The notes: generated from the sequence alone by a model not told the origin. A DNA stretch of 64,000 bases from Paenibacillus sp. JCM 18996 (GCA_001313085.1 BBFE01000003.1:1-64000); one strand, 5' to 3'. Shown: positions 45,871 through 57,985, numbered from the stretch's first letter. Numbers and translations: made by a program.

Positions 45871-47187
45871 GTGCAAAAAATTCATTCGATCCCTTTTTTT
45901 TATCTTCATCTTTTTTATTTCCGTTTCTGATCTATCCCTGGGGAGCCGAAGTTTATTATGCGAACGCTAAAGCTTATTATTTTATTGGGATTCTCTTTAT
46001 AATATGTACCGCAAGTATATTCAACGGTAGGAGAAATGGACGATCCTTTCGTAAAGTAACCGGAATAGAGTGGCTCCTGCTTGTTTTTTCTATTACTCAA
46101 TGCTTTGTCTACTTTTTTTTTCGGTGAAAATGTCACTCGTAGGTTATCTAACCGAGCATCAAGGTTTTCTGGTCATGACTTCTTATGTGGCTTCATTTGT
46201 CTTTGTTTCCCGCACAAGTGCGTACATAGAACAGAGAAAGATCTTTTATTTCATGTCAGTATCCGCCTTCATTGCGTCGCTATATGGTATTCTTCAGCAT
46301 TTCCATAGGGGATTTTTTTGCTGCAAGATCATATGATGGAATTTGGCTCGAGGAATTTTTTTCCTTCTTTGATAATCCCGATTATTTCGGGTCTTATTTA
46401 GTCCTGATGCTTATTATAACGATGGGCTTATTCTTATCGGAGAAGGAGTGCAAAGGAATCGCCCTTTTATTGGTCATCCTGTGTGTTCTATATATTGCCT
46501 TGCTTGAATCCGAAACACGGAGCGCGTGGCTGGGAACTGGGGTCGGTTTGTTCATCCTAACCGTATTTACTGTAAGACAAAAAAAAGATATTTATGGAGA
46601 AGGTTGGGCGTTATGTTTCTGGCCTTCGGGTTAATCTTTACCCTAATGAATATCGTTCAGAAGCATGGATATGTTCAGCGTGCCGTTACGGTTGCAGACG
46701 ATGTACAAAAGATCGTAGTCAATCAAGACAGGGGTTCGGCAGGAGCAAGCCGTTGGTTTATTTGGCAGGAATCCATGCCGCTTATAGAGGAGCACTTTTG
46801 GCTAGGTACGGGTCCGAATACATTCCGGGAAGTGTTCAAACCGCACGATCTGCCTGCTTACAATAATTACATTGGGAACAGCATTATTTATGATGAAAAT
46901 AATGAGTATTTACAAATTGCTCTAACGATGGGAGTCCCTGCACTACTTATTTATTTGATGTTTCATTGGATGATTATTTACAGGGGATTTAAAAAAAAGG
47001 CACAAGAAGGGAATGGAGAAGCACAAATCTTGAAGTATAGTTTATTAGCCGCAGCAATTGGTTATATGGTACAGGCTTTTTTTCAATATTAGTGTTGTAT
47101 CTGTTGCCCCTTATTTCTGGGTTATTCTTGGTCTGCTTGCGAATAGGGAATATATCAAGACCAAAAAACGATACCATTGTTTCTTAG
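45871..47187 (+). CDS. O-antigen ligase-family membrane protein
   Basis: About 435 residues, around ten hydrophobic segments. The Wzy_C-type core is 'YIALLESETRSAWLGTGVGL', then the outer loop 'ASRWFIWQESMPLIEEHFWL' with 'GTGPNTFREVF' and 'YDENNEYLQIALTMG'. GTG 45871 lies 9 nt after AAAGGAG and only 17 bp after the kinase stop. Breaks near 45893, 46117, 46312, 46358, 46580 and 47085. One A fewer at 47162 gives a stop at 47185-47187 after 'KTKNDTIVS', overlapping the convergent phosphatase gene by 33 bp. Confidence 0.72.
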
Positions 47188-47924
47188 TCTTCTCCGGCTC
47201 CCGTATGGATAAAGGTACAGAATCAAGGATCTGCTGTGCATTGTTTTTTTATAGTAATCGGCGTAGTCGGGACCTAATCGAGTGCCGATCAAGTCAAAGG
47301 CTTGCTGCAGCCCATAATCTCGGGGGCCTGTATTGTGTACGTCTGAAGCAATCACATGCGCCAAATTTCTCTCACAAATATCTAAAGCCGCCCGCTGCAC
47401 CTTCTTGCCAAAAAAAAGGCCGTTAATTGAATGCGCCGTAACTTGGGATCTCGCCCCTGATTGCACTAATTCCCATAAACGATCCGGGTTATTCGCAAGT
47501 TCGAGATTGCGTTCCGGATGTGCCATAACCGGTGTAATGTTGAGAATCTGAAGCTCATATAATAAATTTTCTATATTTTGCGGTACACGATTGGAAGGAA
47601 ACTCCAAAAGTACATAATGAGAATTCGCCAGCGTCAGGAGTTTTCCCGCCTCGTAGTCTTCCAATAAATCCGCATATACTCGAATTTCCTGGCCGGTCCG
47701 CACAGAGAGCTCTATGTTGTTTATCTGCAGCTGTTCCTGCAGGGACAGCACCTGATTATTCACTAACTCAGCTTCATTGTAGTATTGTCCGTTCGCATGG
47801 TGAGGGGTTGCAATTATTGTGGTAATGCCTCTGTAACCGCCATTTCCGCGAGTCGAAGCGATTCTTCCATGTCCCGCGAGCCATCATCCAAGAATGGGAG
47901 AATGTGTGAATGAATGTCAATCAT
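47155..47924 (-). CDS. Tyrosine-protein phosphatase of the CpsB/YwqE PHP family
   Basis: Metal-dependent phosphatase of about 255 residues that reverses BY-kinase phosphorylation. 'MIDIHSHILPFLDDGSRDME' is the PHP metal site; 'GQEIRVYADLL', 'VMAHPERN' and 'HVIASDVHNTGPR' are the other ligand motifs. ATG 47924 follows AAGGGGGAGA. Breaks near 47830, 47420 and 47245. It lies on the opposite strand between the two capsule loci and could act on both kinases encoded here. Confidence 0.85.
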
Positions 47925-48101
47925 GAAGTCTCCCCCTTTAATACCGCCTCTTGCTCATTGTAAACTATTCCCGCCTGACTTTCATTATTTATTTTTTTTA
48001 GATTTTCGACATTTAATTTGAGATTTTGACGAATCTTGTCGACAGTTTGTTCGCTGTCAAGAATTATGATAAAATTACCTGCACTGGAAGGAGGAATAAT
48101 A

Positions 48102-48777
48102 ATGAGAAAATTTACAAAAAAATTGGTATTATTGTAACTTCCCTTGTCGTCCTTGGCGGCGCAGCGTGGGGAGCAAAGATCTATGTTTCTAACAAAATCT
48201 ATTCGACGATAACCAGTGCAGCTTCATCGCCGGATTTTCAGAAGCAATTAAATTCAGCAGTGGACTCTCTTAAGAGTGACCCGTCGGTGGAGAGTATGAT
48301 CAATAATGCAGCTGTCGGCGATTTATCTAAATCGCTCCCGAATTCAGCCGATAAATCAGTTCAAGGCGGCTCCAATTCGACTGATAAATCAAGTCAAGAA
48401 GCTGCTTCTGCTCCAGCAACAACAGGAACCGCTAACGCACAACGAACGGACGACGCTCCGCGTTCAACCCAAGAACAGACGGACAAAGCTCAGAATTCAA
48501 CCCAACCGAATGCAGCAGGAAAAAAAACGTCTCCTTCCAACTCAACTGCACAGAATGAAAGCCCCAAACCAGTCCCGCAGTTTAAAAAAACCAGAACGAT
48601 GCCATGAATTACGCGATAAAGAAATTCAATGCCCAAGAATTGACACATTACATGGCAAGCTATTCAAACAAAAAAATGAGCTAAGCGCGAAAGAAAAGGA
48701 ACAAATTAAATCAGAGGTTCTTTCCCGTTTTTTCTGCAGAGGAACTAAAGGCGCTTATGAAGGCAGCCAATAAATAA
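48102..48777 (+). CDS. Membrane-anchored protein with disordered linker and conserved C-terminal helices
   Basis: About 222 residues. Helix near residues 8-26 ('IGIIVTSLVVLGGAAWGAK'), an Asn/Ser/Gln/Thr-rich linker of about 100 residues, then a helical tail 'YAIKKFNAQELTHYMASYSN', 'LSAKEKEQIKSEVLSRFSAE', 'ELKALMKAANK' that parallels the tail of the protein at 39422-40088. ATG 48102 follows GGAAGGAGG. Breaks at A runs near 48117, 48524, 48584 and 48670 and a T run near 48727. Function unknown. Confidence 0.6.
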
Positions 48778-48802
48778 ACCGGATTTTCTCCCAACCCCTA
48801 AT

Positions 48803-48856
48803 AAAAGTGCAAGCTGCACCGTTATTGTGAAAACGGCAGAGCTTGCACTTTTTTTT
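48803..48856 (+). terminator. Intrinsic terminator
   Basis: AAAAGTGCAAGCT pairs with AGCTTGCACTTTT (via GAGCTTGCAC) around an inner CCGTT/AACGG helix, followed by T8. Ends the 48102 transcript. Confidence 0.85.
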
Positions 48857-48887
48857 GGTATCAGGGCAGCCCTTTCTTGCTTCAGAT

Positions 48888-48937
48888 CGGACAGATACTG
48901 TATGTATCATTAAACTTTTAATAATACAAAACGTATC
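48888..48937 (+). promoter_or_regulatory. SLH-gene promoter with operator in spacer (site 7) and a second, one-mismatch site
   Basis: CGGACA (48888-48893), operator GATACTGTATGTATC (48894-48908), TAAACT (48911-48916), spacer 17 bp: the same layout as at 21130. A second site AATACAAAACGTATC (48923-48937, one mismatch) lies over the expected start of transcription. Confidence 0.65.
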
Positions 48938-49052
48938 TTGTTCTACTTTTTTCTAGCTATGGTATTATTTGCAAGGAAGTTAATTCGATTAAGTATTACA
49001 TATTTGATGTTTATAAATATACTTACCACAGCAAAGGAGAGATTAAGAAATA

Positions 49053-51480
49053 ATGAAGAACAAGATTATCAAATCGACACTGGCAGCAAGCTTGGTGTTC
49101 GGTTCATTGGCGGGCCTTCCTTTAAGCGCCAAAGGTTTTGGTGAAAAGCTAGGTCTCGTATCGACTGCATCCGCAGCAGCATCGGATTACGGCTCAACCA
49201 AGGGATTAGTAAACTCTGTTGCCGGCAAACTGTGGGAGGAACAAGCTGCGGTTGACGCTGCTCTCACAAAATTGAGTTCGGTTGACGAAAACGATTATCT
49301 TCTGATCGATGCTGTTTCCGGCAAGATATTTAACAAAAAAAGGTTTCAGCTCCACTAAATACCCTGATGTTACCCATCAGAAAATGATCAAATTCATCAA
49401 AGCAATGGGTGCGGGCTATGATACCGACTTCACGAAGTGGGATCAACTGCGAGTGGATCCAACCTTTAGACCGATGCTGCAACAATTGTCACAATTTGCA
49501 GGTACAGGCGACATCACATTTAATGATCTTGCCGAGTTCCAGCTGCTTACCAGACTGCCGTAACGAGCGAGCTTCAGAAAAAAAACACATCGATCACGGA
49601 TCTCCTGGCGCTTGCCAATGGAACCGGCATGACAACCGTCTCTAAAAAAAATGCGTTGGATAAAGTCCTCACCGATAATAAAACAAAATTTGCCCAGTTC
49701 TTAAATTTCTTCTCGATAACTTCCACTGATATCATCACTGTCAAAAAAATAACTTCGCCGCAAAAGTAGATACTCAGGATCGCGCTGCTCAGAAGGCTTT
49801 GGCTCTTGCTTTCGTGCGTTCACAAACAACCGCCGTTGCGCCTGTTGTATCTTCGAATGGACGCATCATGACTCCACCGGCATTGAAAGTATTGGGCTAC
49901 GATGTACCTGCTGAAGTTGTAAAATGGGAAACGGTAAACAACTCCAATATCTCGGTTGATAGCTCCGGCAAAGTCACATTGAACAATACCGCAACTTCCG
50001 GCTCCGGAACTTTGCAGGCGAGAATATTGAACAAGCTGATTTACAAACAAGACATTTCGCTGAAAGCAGTTGACGGCGGAACTTCCAGCGGCAGCGGAAG
50101 TGTAACTCCTTCTTCTGGCAGTGTTGGGGGCGGAGCCGTAATTCCTTCTTCTGGTGCAACTCCTGCTTTGGATGTAACCAAGTCTGTTGAGAAATTGAAT
50201 AGTGTAACTCAAAAATTGGCAGATCTTCTGAAGGATAATTCGAACAGCGGTCTTGCCAAAGTGGTTGAAACTGTTACCGCAGCACTCCGCGAAGCGGCAG
50301 TCATCGATCTTTCGAAGACCGTTATTGTGCAAGGCGATGTGCCAAACCTGCTATTGATGTGAACAAGATGGCAGATGTCTTTAAGAACGTGAAAGATCTT
50401 GCGCAAAAAAGCGAATGAACTGCTAAAGGGTTCTGTACCTGATGCTAAACCAGTCAAGGTTATCGCGACATTGGACTTGGGAACCGTTAATGCCAAGACC
50501 TCTGAAATACCGATTTCCAAAGATTTGTTGAACAAGGCGAAGGAGAACGGGATCGATGCACTTGCAATCCAGGTGAATGGAGTTTCCCTTACTGTTGATG
50601 TCGACCAATTAGCATCGGATACCACACTGACTGTTACCAAGCAAGATAAATCCGTTGCTTCGAGCGTAACCAATAAGACCGTAGCTTCGGACGTGTTTGA
50701 ATTTGATTTCACATCAGGCGGACAGAAAATCAATAACTTCAGCAAACCGGTTGAAGTTCGTTTGCCGGTCACTAACGCCAATCTGGTGGATACTGAATTA
50801 CTAGTGTTAACCAAGATTGATAAGGGCAGCCTTATTTTTTAAGGGCGGTAAATATAACCAGGCCAGCAATGAATTTATCGCACCGAACAAATCTTTTTTC
50901 AACTTACGCGATTATTGAAAATAAAGTGCAGTTTGCGGACACTGCAAGTGTGAATGACTGGGCAGGGCGGCAAATCACCGTTTCCGCAGCCAAAGGAATT
51001 CTTGAAGGTCGGGCTGACGGGGTATTTGTGCCAAATGCACAAGTAACCCGTGCGGAATTTGCGAAAATGATCGTCAAAGTATTCAATCTTGAGGATGCTT
51101 CAGCTACTCAGAGTTTCTCTGATGTGAAAACTTCTGATTGGTTCCAAACTTATGTTGCTGCTGCGGTGAAGGCCGGGATTGTAGACGGACGCTCTGCTGA
51201 CAAATTCGAACCAAACGCTTATATCTCACGCGCCGAGATGGCTACAATGGCCTCCAGGGCATTGGTGAAAATTCGTGACTTTAAGAAACCGCAGAACCTG
51301 GAAGCGGCTTTGAAAAGCTTTGTGGATGCAGGCGTAATCCATTCTTCGCTTAAGGAAGGCGTGGCTCAGGCCGCTGCAGAAGGAATCGTAGTTGGCGAAG
51401 AAAACAACAAATTCAATCCAAATGCAGATTCGACCCGTGCTCAAGCAGCGGTTGTGATTTACCGGTTACTAAATAAATAA
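49053..51480 (+). CDS. S-layer-homology domain protein
   Basis: Secreted cell-surface protein of about 805 residues. Signal peptide to about residue 45 ('SLVFGSLAGLPLSA'... 'STASAAA'). A long unrecognised region with a Gly/Ser-rich hinge near residue 350 ('GTSSGSGSVTPSSGS'), a beta-rich central part, then three SLH repeats in the last 180 residues ('FADTASVNDWAGRQI', 'FSDVKTSDWFQTYVAAAVKA', 'FVDAGVIHSSLKEG', the third degenerate). SLH repeats bind pyruvylated secondary wall polymer. Breaks near 49336, 49550, 49580, 49645, 49745, 50342, 50405 and 50835. Directly behind the GATAC-type promoter and before capsule locus 2. Confidence 0.82.
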
Positions 51481-51498
51481 TACAAACACCCAGACATG

Positions 51499-51538
51499 TC
51501 CTCCTCTCACATTCGCGGTTGGGAGGAGGATTTTATAT
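51499..51538 (+). terminator. Intrinsic terminator after the SLH gene
   Basis: TCCTCCTC and GAGGAGGA form the stem base with further pairing inward, followed by TTTTATATTT. Confidence 0.75.
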
Positions 51539-51578
51539 TTACTAACTTTGGGACTTACTTCAAGAGTGGAGGATCATA

Positions 51579-52332
51579 ATGGAATCAGATTTAAAGGATT
51601 ATCTTCAAGTAATCCGTAAAAGATTGTGGCTTATTGTTAGTTTGGTGCTAATTTCCACTGTAACATCCGGGGTAGTGAGCTTTTTTTGTTATCCAACCTG
51701 TGTATGAAGCCAGTACCAAATTAATTGTGAACAAGTCTAATGATCAAGTAGGAGTTAATCAATTGAATAGTGACCTTATCAACACCCAGATTCGATTGAT
51801 TGAAACGTATAAAGAAATAATTAAAACTCCGGCAATAATGGACATTGTAACTAAAGAGCATCCCGAGTTTAACCTTACTTCAGATCAATTAAGCAGTTTA
51901 GTGAAGGTTAGCACCGTGAACAATACACAAGTAATGACACTGTCCGTACAAGGTAAAGACCAGGCGAAAGCAGCAAATATCGCCAACGCCATCTCCAATA
52001 CTTTTAAGCAGGAAATACCGAAGATTATGAAGGTAGATAATGTCTCGATATTGAACGAAGCGAAGATTGAGAAACAGCCAGAGCCCGTTAAGCCAAATAA
52101 AACATTAAATATCGCGATAGCATTTGTCGTTTCCTTAATGGTCGCTGTCGGATTAGTCTTCTTGCTTGAATATTTGGATGACACAATTAAAACCGAAGCG
52201 GATGTCGAACGTATTCTCGAATTGCCAACCTTAGCCGCTATAACAAAGATGAAACCGGAAGACCTACAGGCAGCAAGAAGCACACAAGCAAAGCAGATCA
52301 GGGGAGAAAATCATGTCACAATCAACAGTTAA
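51579..52332 (+). CDS. Wzz-type tyrosine-kinase modulator (locus 2)
   Basis: Membrane activator of the BY-kinase and chain-length regulator, about 250 residues. Two helices ('RLWLIVSLVLISTVTSG' and 'LNIAIAFVVSLMVAVGLVFL') flank the Wzz domain; '[20 protein letters not shown]' closely parallels the modulator half at 21321. ATG 51579 follows GTGGAGGA. One surplus T near 51683. Unlike locus 1 it is a separate gene that overlaps the kinase by 20 bp. Confidence 0.87.
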
Positions 52333-53007
52333 AAGGCCGATCATTACGCACGAGAATCCAAAGTCCCCAATTTCCGAAGCTTATCGCACTTTAAGGACGA
52401 ATATTGACTTTTCATCTATTGATGATCAGCTGCAGGTATTAATGTTAACCTCAGCCGGACCAGGGGAAGGCAAATCGACGACTGCGGCCAATCTGGCTGT
52501 GGCCTACTCGCAATCAGAAAAGAAAGTCGTCTTGTTGGATGCCGATTTAAGGAAGCCAACGATGCACCATACCTTCCAAAGGTCTAATCGGCAAGGACTA
52601 ACCAACATATTAGCAGGTCAATCGGACTGGCAGGACGTGATCACAGCCACGGATGTCGATCGACTGGAAATTATACCCTCAGGCCCTATCCCGCCGAATC
52701 CTTCCGAAATGTTATCTTCCAATAGAATGACTATGCTGCTTAACTCTCTGAAAGAAAATTACGATGTAATCATCATAGACACACCACCCGCTTTAGCTGT
52801 GACCGATGCGCAGGTTGTGGCTACTAAATGTGATGGCGTTATTCTGGTCATCGATTCGGGTTCAGTGAAAAAAAGAAGCTCTGCTGAAAGTAAAAGCGAA
52901 TCTAGAGCATGTCAAAGCACGAATTCTAGGTGTCGTTCTCAATAACCTGGATCGTAAAAAATAGTGGAGCTTATTACTACTATTATTACGGCAATAGAGA
53001 GAATTGA
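52313..53007 (+). CDS. Bacterial tyrosine kinase (locus 2)
   Basis: Cytoplasmic BY-kinase of about 230 residues. Walker A 'GPGEGKSTTAANLAVAYSQ', A' 'VVLLDADLRKPTMHH', Walker B 'VIIIDTPPALAVTDA', and a C-terminal run of six Tyr before 'GNREN' that is the autophosphorylation site. ATG 52313 follows AGGGGAGA inside the modulator gene. Breaks at A runs near 52870 and 52960. The CpsB-type phosphatase upstream is the likely antagonist. Confidence 0.87.
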
Positions 53008-53075
53008 TTTTTTTGGTGAACTATTGGGGATCGGTTCCCGAAAATATTTTACTAATTCCTCAAAATATTTACTTT

Positions 53076-53187
53076 TATGGTAATGTCTGCTGCACCTTTA
53101 TCACTGCGGGCACTCGATCAAGCTGTGGGTGAATCACCTTAGACGTTAATCGTCAAGGGTTTGATGTGAGGATGGGTTTGATGCCCT
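53076..53187 (+). ncRNA. EAR-like (epsC-motif) antitermination RNA, copy 2
   Basis: Starts GGTAATGTCT (53079) and ends TTTGATGCCCT, aligning along its whole length with 22777-22887; shared blocks include TTATCACTG, GGCACTCG and CCTTAGACGT. It lies 70 bp after the second tyrosine-kinase gene and before the initiating sugar transferase. Only a weak hairpin with T8 follows near 53205-53240. Confidence 0.65.
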
Positions 53188-53436
53188 TTAATAATTAACC
53201 ATTTAATAATAGTTTGAAACACTCAAATGTTATTTTTTTTAGAATTACACGTATAGACACACTAAGTGAGCTAATTTTAAAACCTGTGGTCTTCTGTTCT
53301 AGGGATTTTAAAATTAACTCATTTAGGGGATCATTTAGGGGAGTGTCTAATCAAGACAAATGTTGATTAGTTCTATTATTTACTAAAATCAAACCAATAG
53401 AACTAAAACTTTAATAAATAGGGGCTGGAGGTATGG

Positions 53437-54125
53437 GTGGAAATGTTGGCTCAAAAAATTGAGGGAAATTTCTATAGTGATTATGCTGCTATAATGGAGC
53501 AATCAAATGTACACAATGGAATTGGAAAAGTAGGATTTTACCCATACATAAAAAAGGACCATGGATATTTTTTTATGGCTTTAACTGGGTTATTTCTATG
53601 TTTACCTGCATTAATATTTTTTTATCATAGCTATCAAGTTAGAAACTCCAGGTCCAGCTTTTTTACTTACAAGAGAGAGTTGGACTTAATGGCAAATATT
53701 TTAAAGTGATTAAACTGAGATCCATGCTTATTGATGCGGAAAAAAAATGGTGCCCAATGGGCTACAAAAAAAACGATAAAAGAGTAACAAAAAAATTGGT
53801 TCTTTTATTAGAAAAAAACTAGAATTGATGAAATCCCGCAGCTAATTAATGTGCTTAAAGGTGAAATGAGTTTAGTTGGACCACGTCCAGAAAGGCCGGT
53901 GTTTACTGCTCAATTTAATGAGGAGATCCCGGGTTTTATAAATCGTTTATTGGTGAAACCTGGGCTGACTGGATGGGCTCAAGTTAACGGTGGGTATGAG
54001 ATCACACCTAAGGAAAAAAATTAGAACTTGATTTATACTACATTAGAGAGCTTTCCGTTTGGTTAGATTTAAAGATTATTATGAAGACGGTTAATGTTGT
54101 TTTAACAGGGGATGGAGCGAGATAA
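53437..54125 (+). CDS. Initiating sugar transferase (locus 2)
   Basis: Membrane phosphoglycosyl transferase of about 230 residues. Restored hydrophobic helix near residues 38-60 ('MALTGLFLCLPALIFF'), then 'FKVIKLRSMLIDAEKNGAQW', 'IDEIPQLINVLKGEMSLVG' with 'PRPERP', and 'GLTGWAQVNGGYEITP'. The PRPERP form is typical of glucose/galactose-phosphate transferases, unlike the PRPL form of locus 1. GTG 53437 or ATG 53443 follow GGCTGGAGGT. At least seven frame breaks between 53450 and 54017. Confidence 0.8.
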
Positions 54126-54516
54126 AAGGGCAATATACATATTCGAACTTTTTATGTTGGTGCTTCTCGAAAGATTAGTGACGGTAGACTATTTGATTGA
54201 GTGATAAATTTTTAGAATAGTTTTAAGTTAAACTAATAAGGCTACCTTCAAATGCAAAGGCGATAGATGATATTTATTAGATTTTAAATAAAGTTATCAA
54301 TGAAGGCTTGAACTTTTTTTACGGATCTCTGAGGTGATATCGTGCGACAAACGCTGAGTTTTCCCGTACTTTAAACACGTTTTAACTTCTTGTAACTGTT
54401 GAATCATTGTTTCGATGACACTTTATCCATCCACAGGTGATCATAACATATCAGACGAGTGATAAGTAGGAATCCTTTCAGATGCAAATAGATAATCAGT
54501 TATAGGGTGTGGGAAT
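54126..54516. other. Intergenic stretch, no gene recognised
   Basis: About 390 AT-rich bp between the sugar transferase and the flippase. I see no protein-like frame, RNA motif or insertion-sequence end. Confidence 0.35.
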
Positions 54517-55836
54517 ATGTTTTTTACATATTACAAAGAGTAAATTATTGATCAGATTTATAGATGGTGTAAAGTGGAGTTTTCTCGCTTCTGTGATATC
54601 TCAAGGAAGTGTATTTGCCAGTTCTATTATTGTCGCACGATTACTTGGGACAAAGTTATTTGGAGAAATTGGAATAATTCAAAGTACAGTTGGGATGTTA
54701 AGCGCAGTTGCTGGTGTAGGATTAGGTTCAACTGCTACTAAATATGTTTCTCAATTTAGAATCAGTGATCCTAAAAAAACAGGAAAAATCATTGGATTGT
54801 GTTCTACAATAGCTTGGGTAACTAGTTTGTTATTCTCAGTAGGATTATTATTCTTTGCACCTTTATTAGCTACACATAGTTTAAATAATCCAGACATCAC
54901 TAACCAACTTCGTATAGCTTCAATATATGTTTTATTCTTTACGATTAATGGTTATCAATTAGGAGCATTAATTGGGTTTGAATGTTTTTTTCATCAATTG
55001 CAAAAAATTGGCGTTTTTTTCAAGGTGTTACTTCATTAATTATCACCTATATATTTACGTCGTCATTTGGTTTAACGGGGGCTTCTATTGCATTGGGGAT
55101 TTCAGCATTTGTAAGTTGGATTTTATATCTAGTAAAGTTACGAAACGCATGTAATTACTACCGTATAAAAAATACAATATAACCGTTTGTGGTCCGAAAG
55201 TTCTATATTTACTACTTTTGCTATACCATCCGCAATTTCAGGAATTATTGGAGGAATTGCAATTTGGGAAACAAATGCACTTCTTGTACAACAAACTGAT
55301 GGATTTTTTACAAATGGCAATTTATAATGCAGCAAATAACTTTCGAATCATTATCTTATTTGTTCCAGGACTTATATCACGTGTTGCCTCACCTATTTTG
55401 TCAAATCTTATCGGTCAAAAAAAATAATGCTGATTATCAGAATATGTTTTGGATGAATTTGTGTGTCACGGCTGGGATATCTTTAATAGTTGCTATTTTA
55501 ATTTCAATTGGTGCACCTTTTCTATTAAACATCTATGGACGAGATTTTGTGGGTGGTAGGACATTAGTAATGCTTTTATCTTTCTCAACATTTATAGAAG
55601 TTATTGCTACAGCTTTGTTCCAGACACTATTCGTACATGGAAAGATTTGGTGGCAAGCATTGATTTCTTTTATTTGGAGTATGATACTTGTTGGTTTTAC
55701 CATAGTAACTATAAAAAACAATGGGTGCAATGGGATTGGGATTTGCCTTTTTTTACTAGCACATATGTTTAGTGCAGCATCATATTATTCAGCTTCATTG
55801 CTTATTAATAAGAAGGAGAAAATTAAATGCAGTTAA
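54517..55836 (+). CDS. Wzx-type polysaccharide flippase (locus 2)
   Basis: Membrane protein of about 440 residues with 12 or more hydrophobic segments. 'GVKWSFLASVISQGSVFASS' and 'IVARLLGTKLFGEIGIIQST' are a standard flippase start, with 'SRVASPILSNLIGQKNNADY' and 'LLNIYGRDFVGGRTLVMLLS' later. ATG 54517 joins the frame if one T is dropped; GTG 54509 is open as printed. Breaks near 54985, 55010, 55180, 55305, 55425 and 55715. Overlaps the next gene's start. Confidence 0.75.
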
Positions 55837-56694
55837 TAGAGGAGTCTAATGATTTAAAAAAACTTACTTTAGTATTATTATACCAATGTACAATCGTGAA
55901 AAGGAGATAAAGCGTGCAATTCAAAGTTGTTTAACACAAACTTTTAGGGATTTCGAAATTATCATCGTTGATGATGCTTCCTCAGACAATTCTATACTAG
56001 AAGTAAATAACTTTGATGATCCCAGAATTAAACTTATAAGGCATGATGTAAATAAAGGTGTATGCCCTGCAAGAAATACTGGAATAGAACATGCTAGTGC
56101 AGATTGGATTATATTTTTTAGACAGCGATGATGAATTTCTACCTGGTGCTCTTGAGAATATAAGTACAAAAAAACAAAGGAAGTTTCCGATGATATTGAC
56201 CGAATAGGCTTTATGTATCAATGGATGATGGAAGAGTTTCTCCTGATCCAATACCTAATAATGAGATTTTTGATTATGAGGGGTATATGAGATGGACTGA
56301 AAGTATTGGTTTGTCGGATTTTAATAATTGTATAAGAAAGAAAACATTTACCCATGTTAAATTACCTGAGGATCGAAGTTATGAGAGTATATATCATTTG
56401 GATTTTGCAAAAAAAATTATAAGACACTTATGGTACCTGAAATAGTTGCTATTGAGCATACAGATGCAATAAATCGGACAAGTAATCTAAATAAAAGGAA
56501 ATTAGTTGACAAAACGTTGCTTGATGCTCCGGATAGCGCGAAAGGGATTGAACTATTACTTTTAAGACATGGAGATGCTCTGAAAAAAAGTAGCTCCGGT
56601 TAGGTATAAAACGTTTTGTAAGATGAGAATTTTGTTTTATTTGTTAGCAGGGGATAGGTTGAAAGGGATAAAATTTTTTTTATCAAACAGTTAA
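55827..56694 (+). CDS. Family 2 glycosyltransferase (locus 2)
   Basis: GT-A enzyme of about 288 residues: 'YFSIIIPMYNREKEIKRAIQ', 'EIIIVDDASSDNSI', 'NKGVCPARNTGIEHASADW', then the DXD-like 'DSDDEF'. ATG 55827 overlaps the flippase stop by 10 bp and follows AGAAGGAGA. Breaks near 55856, 56115, 56168, 56408 and 56585; the restored frame ends at TAA 56692-56694 after 'FLSNS'. Confidence 0.77.
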
Positions 56695-56797
56695 CCTTTA
56701 ATCCCTTCTCGTTATCGGTATGGATAATATTAATATCGGGGCTAATAAGTTCTAGATTATTGGCATGGGTTTTGGTAATAAAAAAGGGGCTGATGAA

Positions 56798-57460
56798 TTG
56801 TTAATTAAAGATTTGATTCCCAATGGAATAAAAGAATATATTAAGCTTCTCAAGCTCAAAAGAAAATATATTGGTAGAAATATTGAATCTCACTTGATAG
56901 AGGGAAATGTTAAATTAGGGTTAAATGTTTCGATCTCTAGGGGGGTCGAAATAAATGAGGGGGTAAGTATAGGAGAGTGTTCTTATATAAATAGGGGATC
57001 TATTATTGCATCAGGTATAATAGGTAAATTCTGTTCTGTAGGATATTATTGCCAAATCGGACTCCCAGAACACCCTATAAATTATATATCGACCTCTCCG
57101 TATACTTACGGAAAAAAAAGAATATATTTAAGATGCATCAGCTTTATGATGATTATAACTCCCCGCCAATTATTGAAAATGATGTATGGGTGGGAAGTCA
57201 ATCAGTAATACTACAGGGAGTAAAAAATAGGTAATGGGGCAATTATTGCTGCAGGGGCAGTTGTAACTAAAGACGTTACACCGTATACAATAGTGGGAGG
57301 AGTCCCCGCAAAAGTTATTAGAAGTAGATTTAATGATGAAGAGATAGAGTATTTACGAACGTTGAATTGGTGGGATAATCCATGTGATAAAGAAAAAAAA
57401 TTACTTAAAGATTTGCTTACTTCAAAAGAAAAGTGGTTTTCTAAAATTAAAATACAATAA
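56798..57460 (+). CDS. Hexapeptide-repeat acetyltransferase (locus 2)
   Basis: About 220 residues. Helical N-terminus, then hexapeptide rungs ('[20 protein letters not shown]'), the acceptor loop '[14 protein letters not shown]', and '[20 protein letters not shown]' with '[20 protein letters not shown]', as in CatB/VatD-like enzymes. TTG 56798 lies 7 nt after AAGGGGC and is the best start. Breaks near 57113 and 57228. Likely acetylates a repeat-unit sugar. Confidence 0.75.
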
Positions 57461-57985
57461 TTTTTTTTCACCAAATTCTTAGGGATAATCGCGGATTTTT
57501 TTATTTGCTTTTAACGAGGAAATTAAATACTTTAGGACTTGGGTTACTGTCTTTCTATATGGCTATAATAACAAGTTATTAAAATATTTACCTACGCTCA
57601 GGGGATAAAGTTTATGATAACTCGAATTAATTATATTTAAAAAAACCAATTGGCTCAGTATGTTGTTGCAGTGCTAACTTTTAAGAGAAATGATGATTTG
57701 AATCATCAGGCTACGAAGATAAGTTCCAGATTTATTGGTAAATGGTTTTTTGTTGCACCCAAGCGAGTATTATTACGAGTTTTAGGTTGTAATAATAGTG
57801 TGTTCACCGTGGATAATCCTCTAAATGGTTGATATAACATAACTGAGAATTAATGGATTTTTTCATATGGTAATAATGCGAAGATCCTTATTTTTATAGG
57901 CAAGTTTGAATATAATATAACAACAGCAGTCGACCATTATCAAGATTTCTTGATAATGAAAATATGTTAATAATGGAGTAATGGA
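57461..57985. other. Intergenic stretch with a possible glycosyltransferase remnant
   Basis: About 520 AT-rich bp. From 57614 a frame interrupted by one TAA reads 'YVVAVLTFKRNDDLNHQ', which resembles the first strand of family 2 glycosyltransferases, then loses similarity and stops at 57832. I take it as a decayed fragment at best. Confidence 0.3.
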
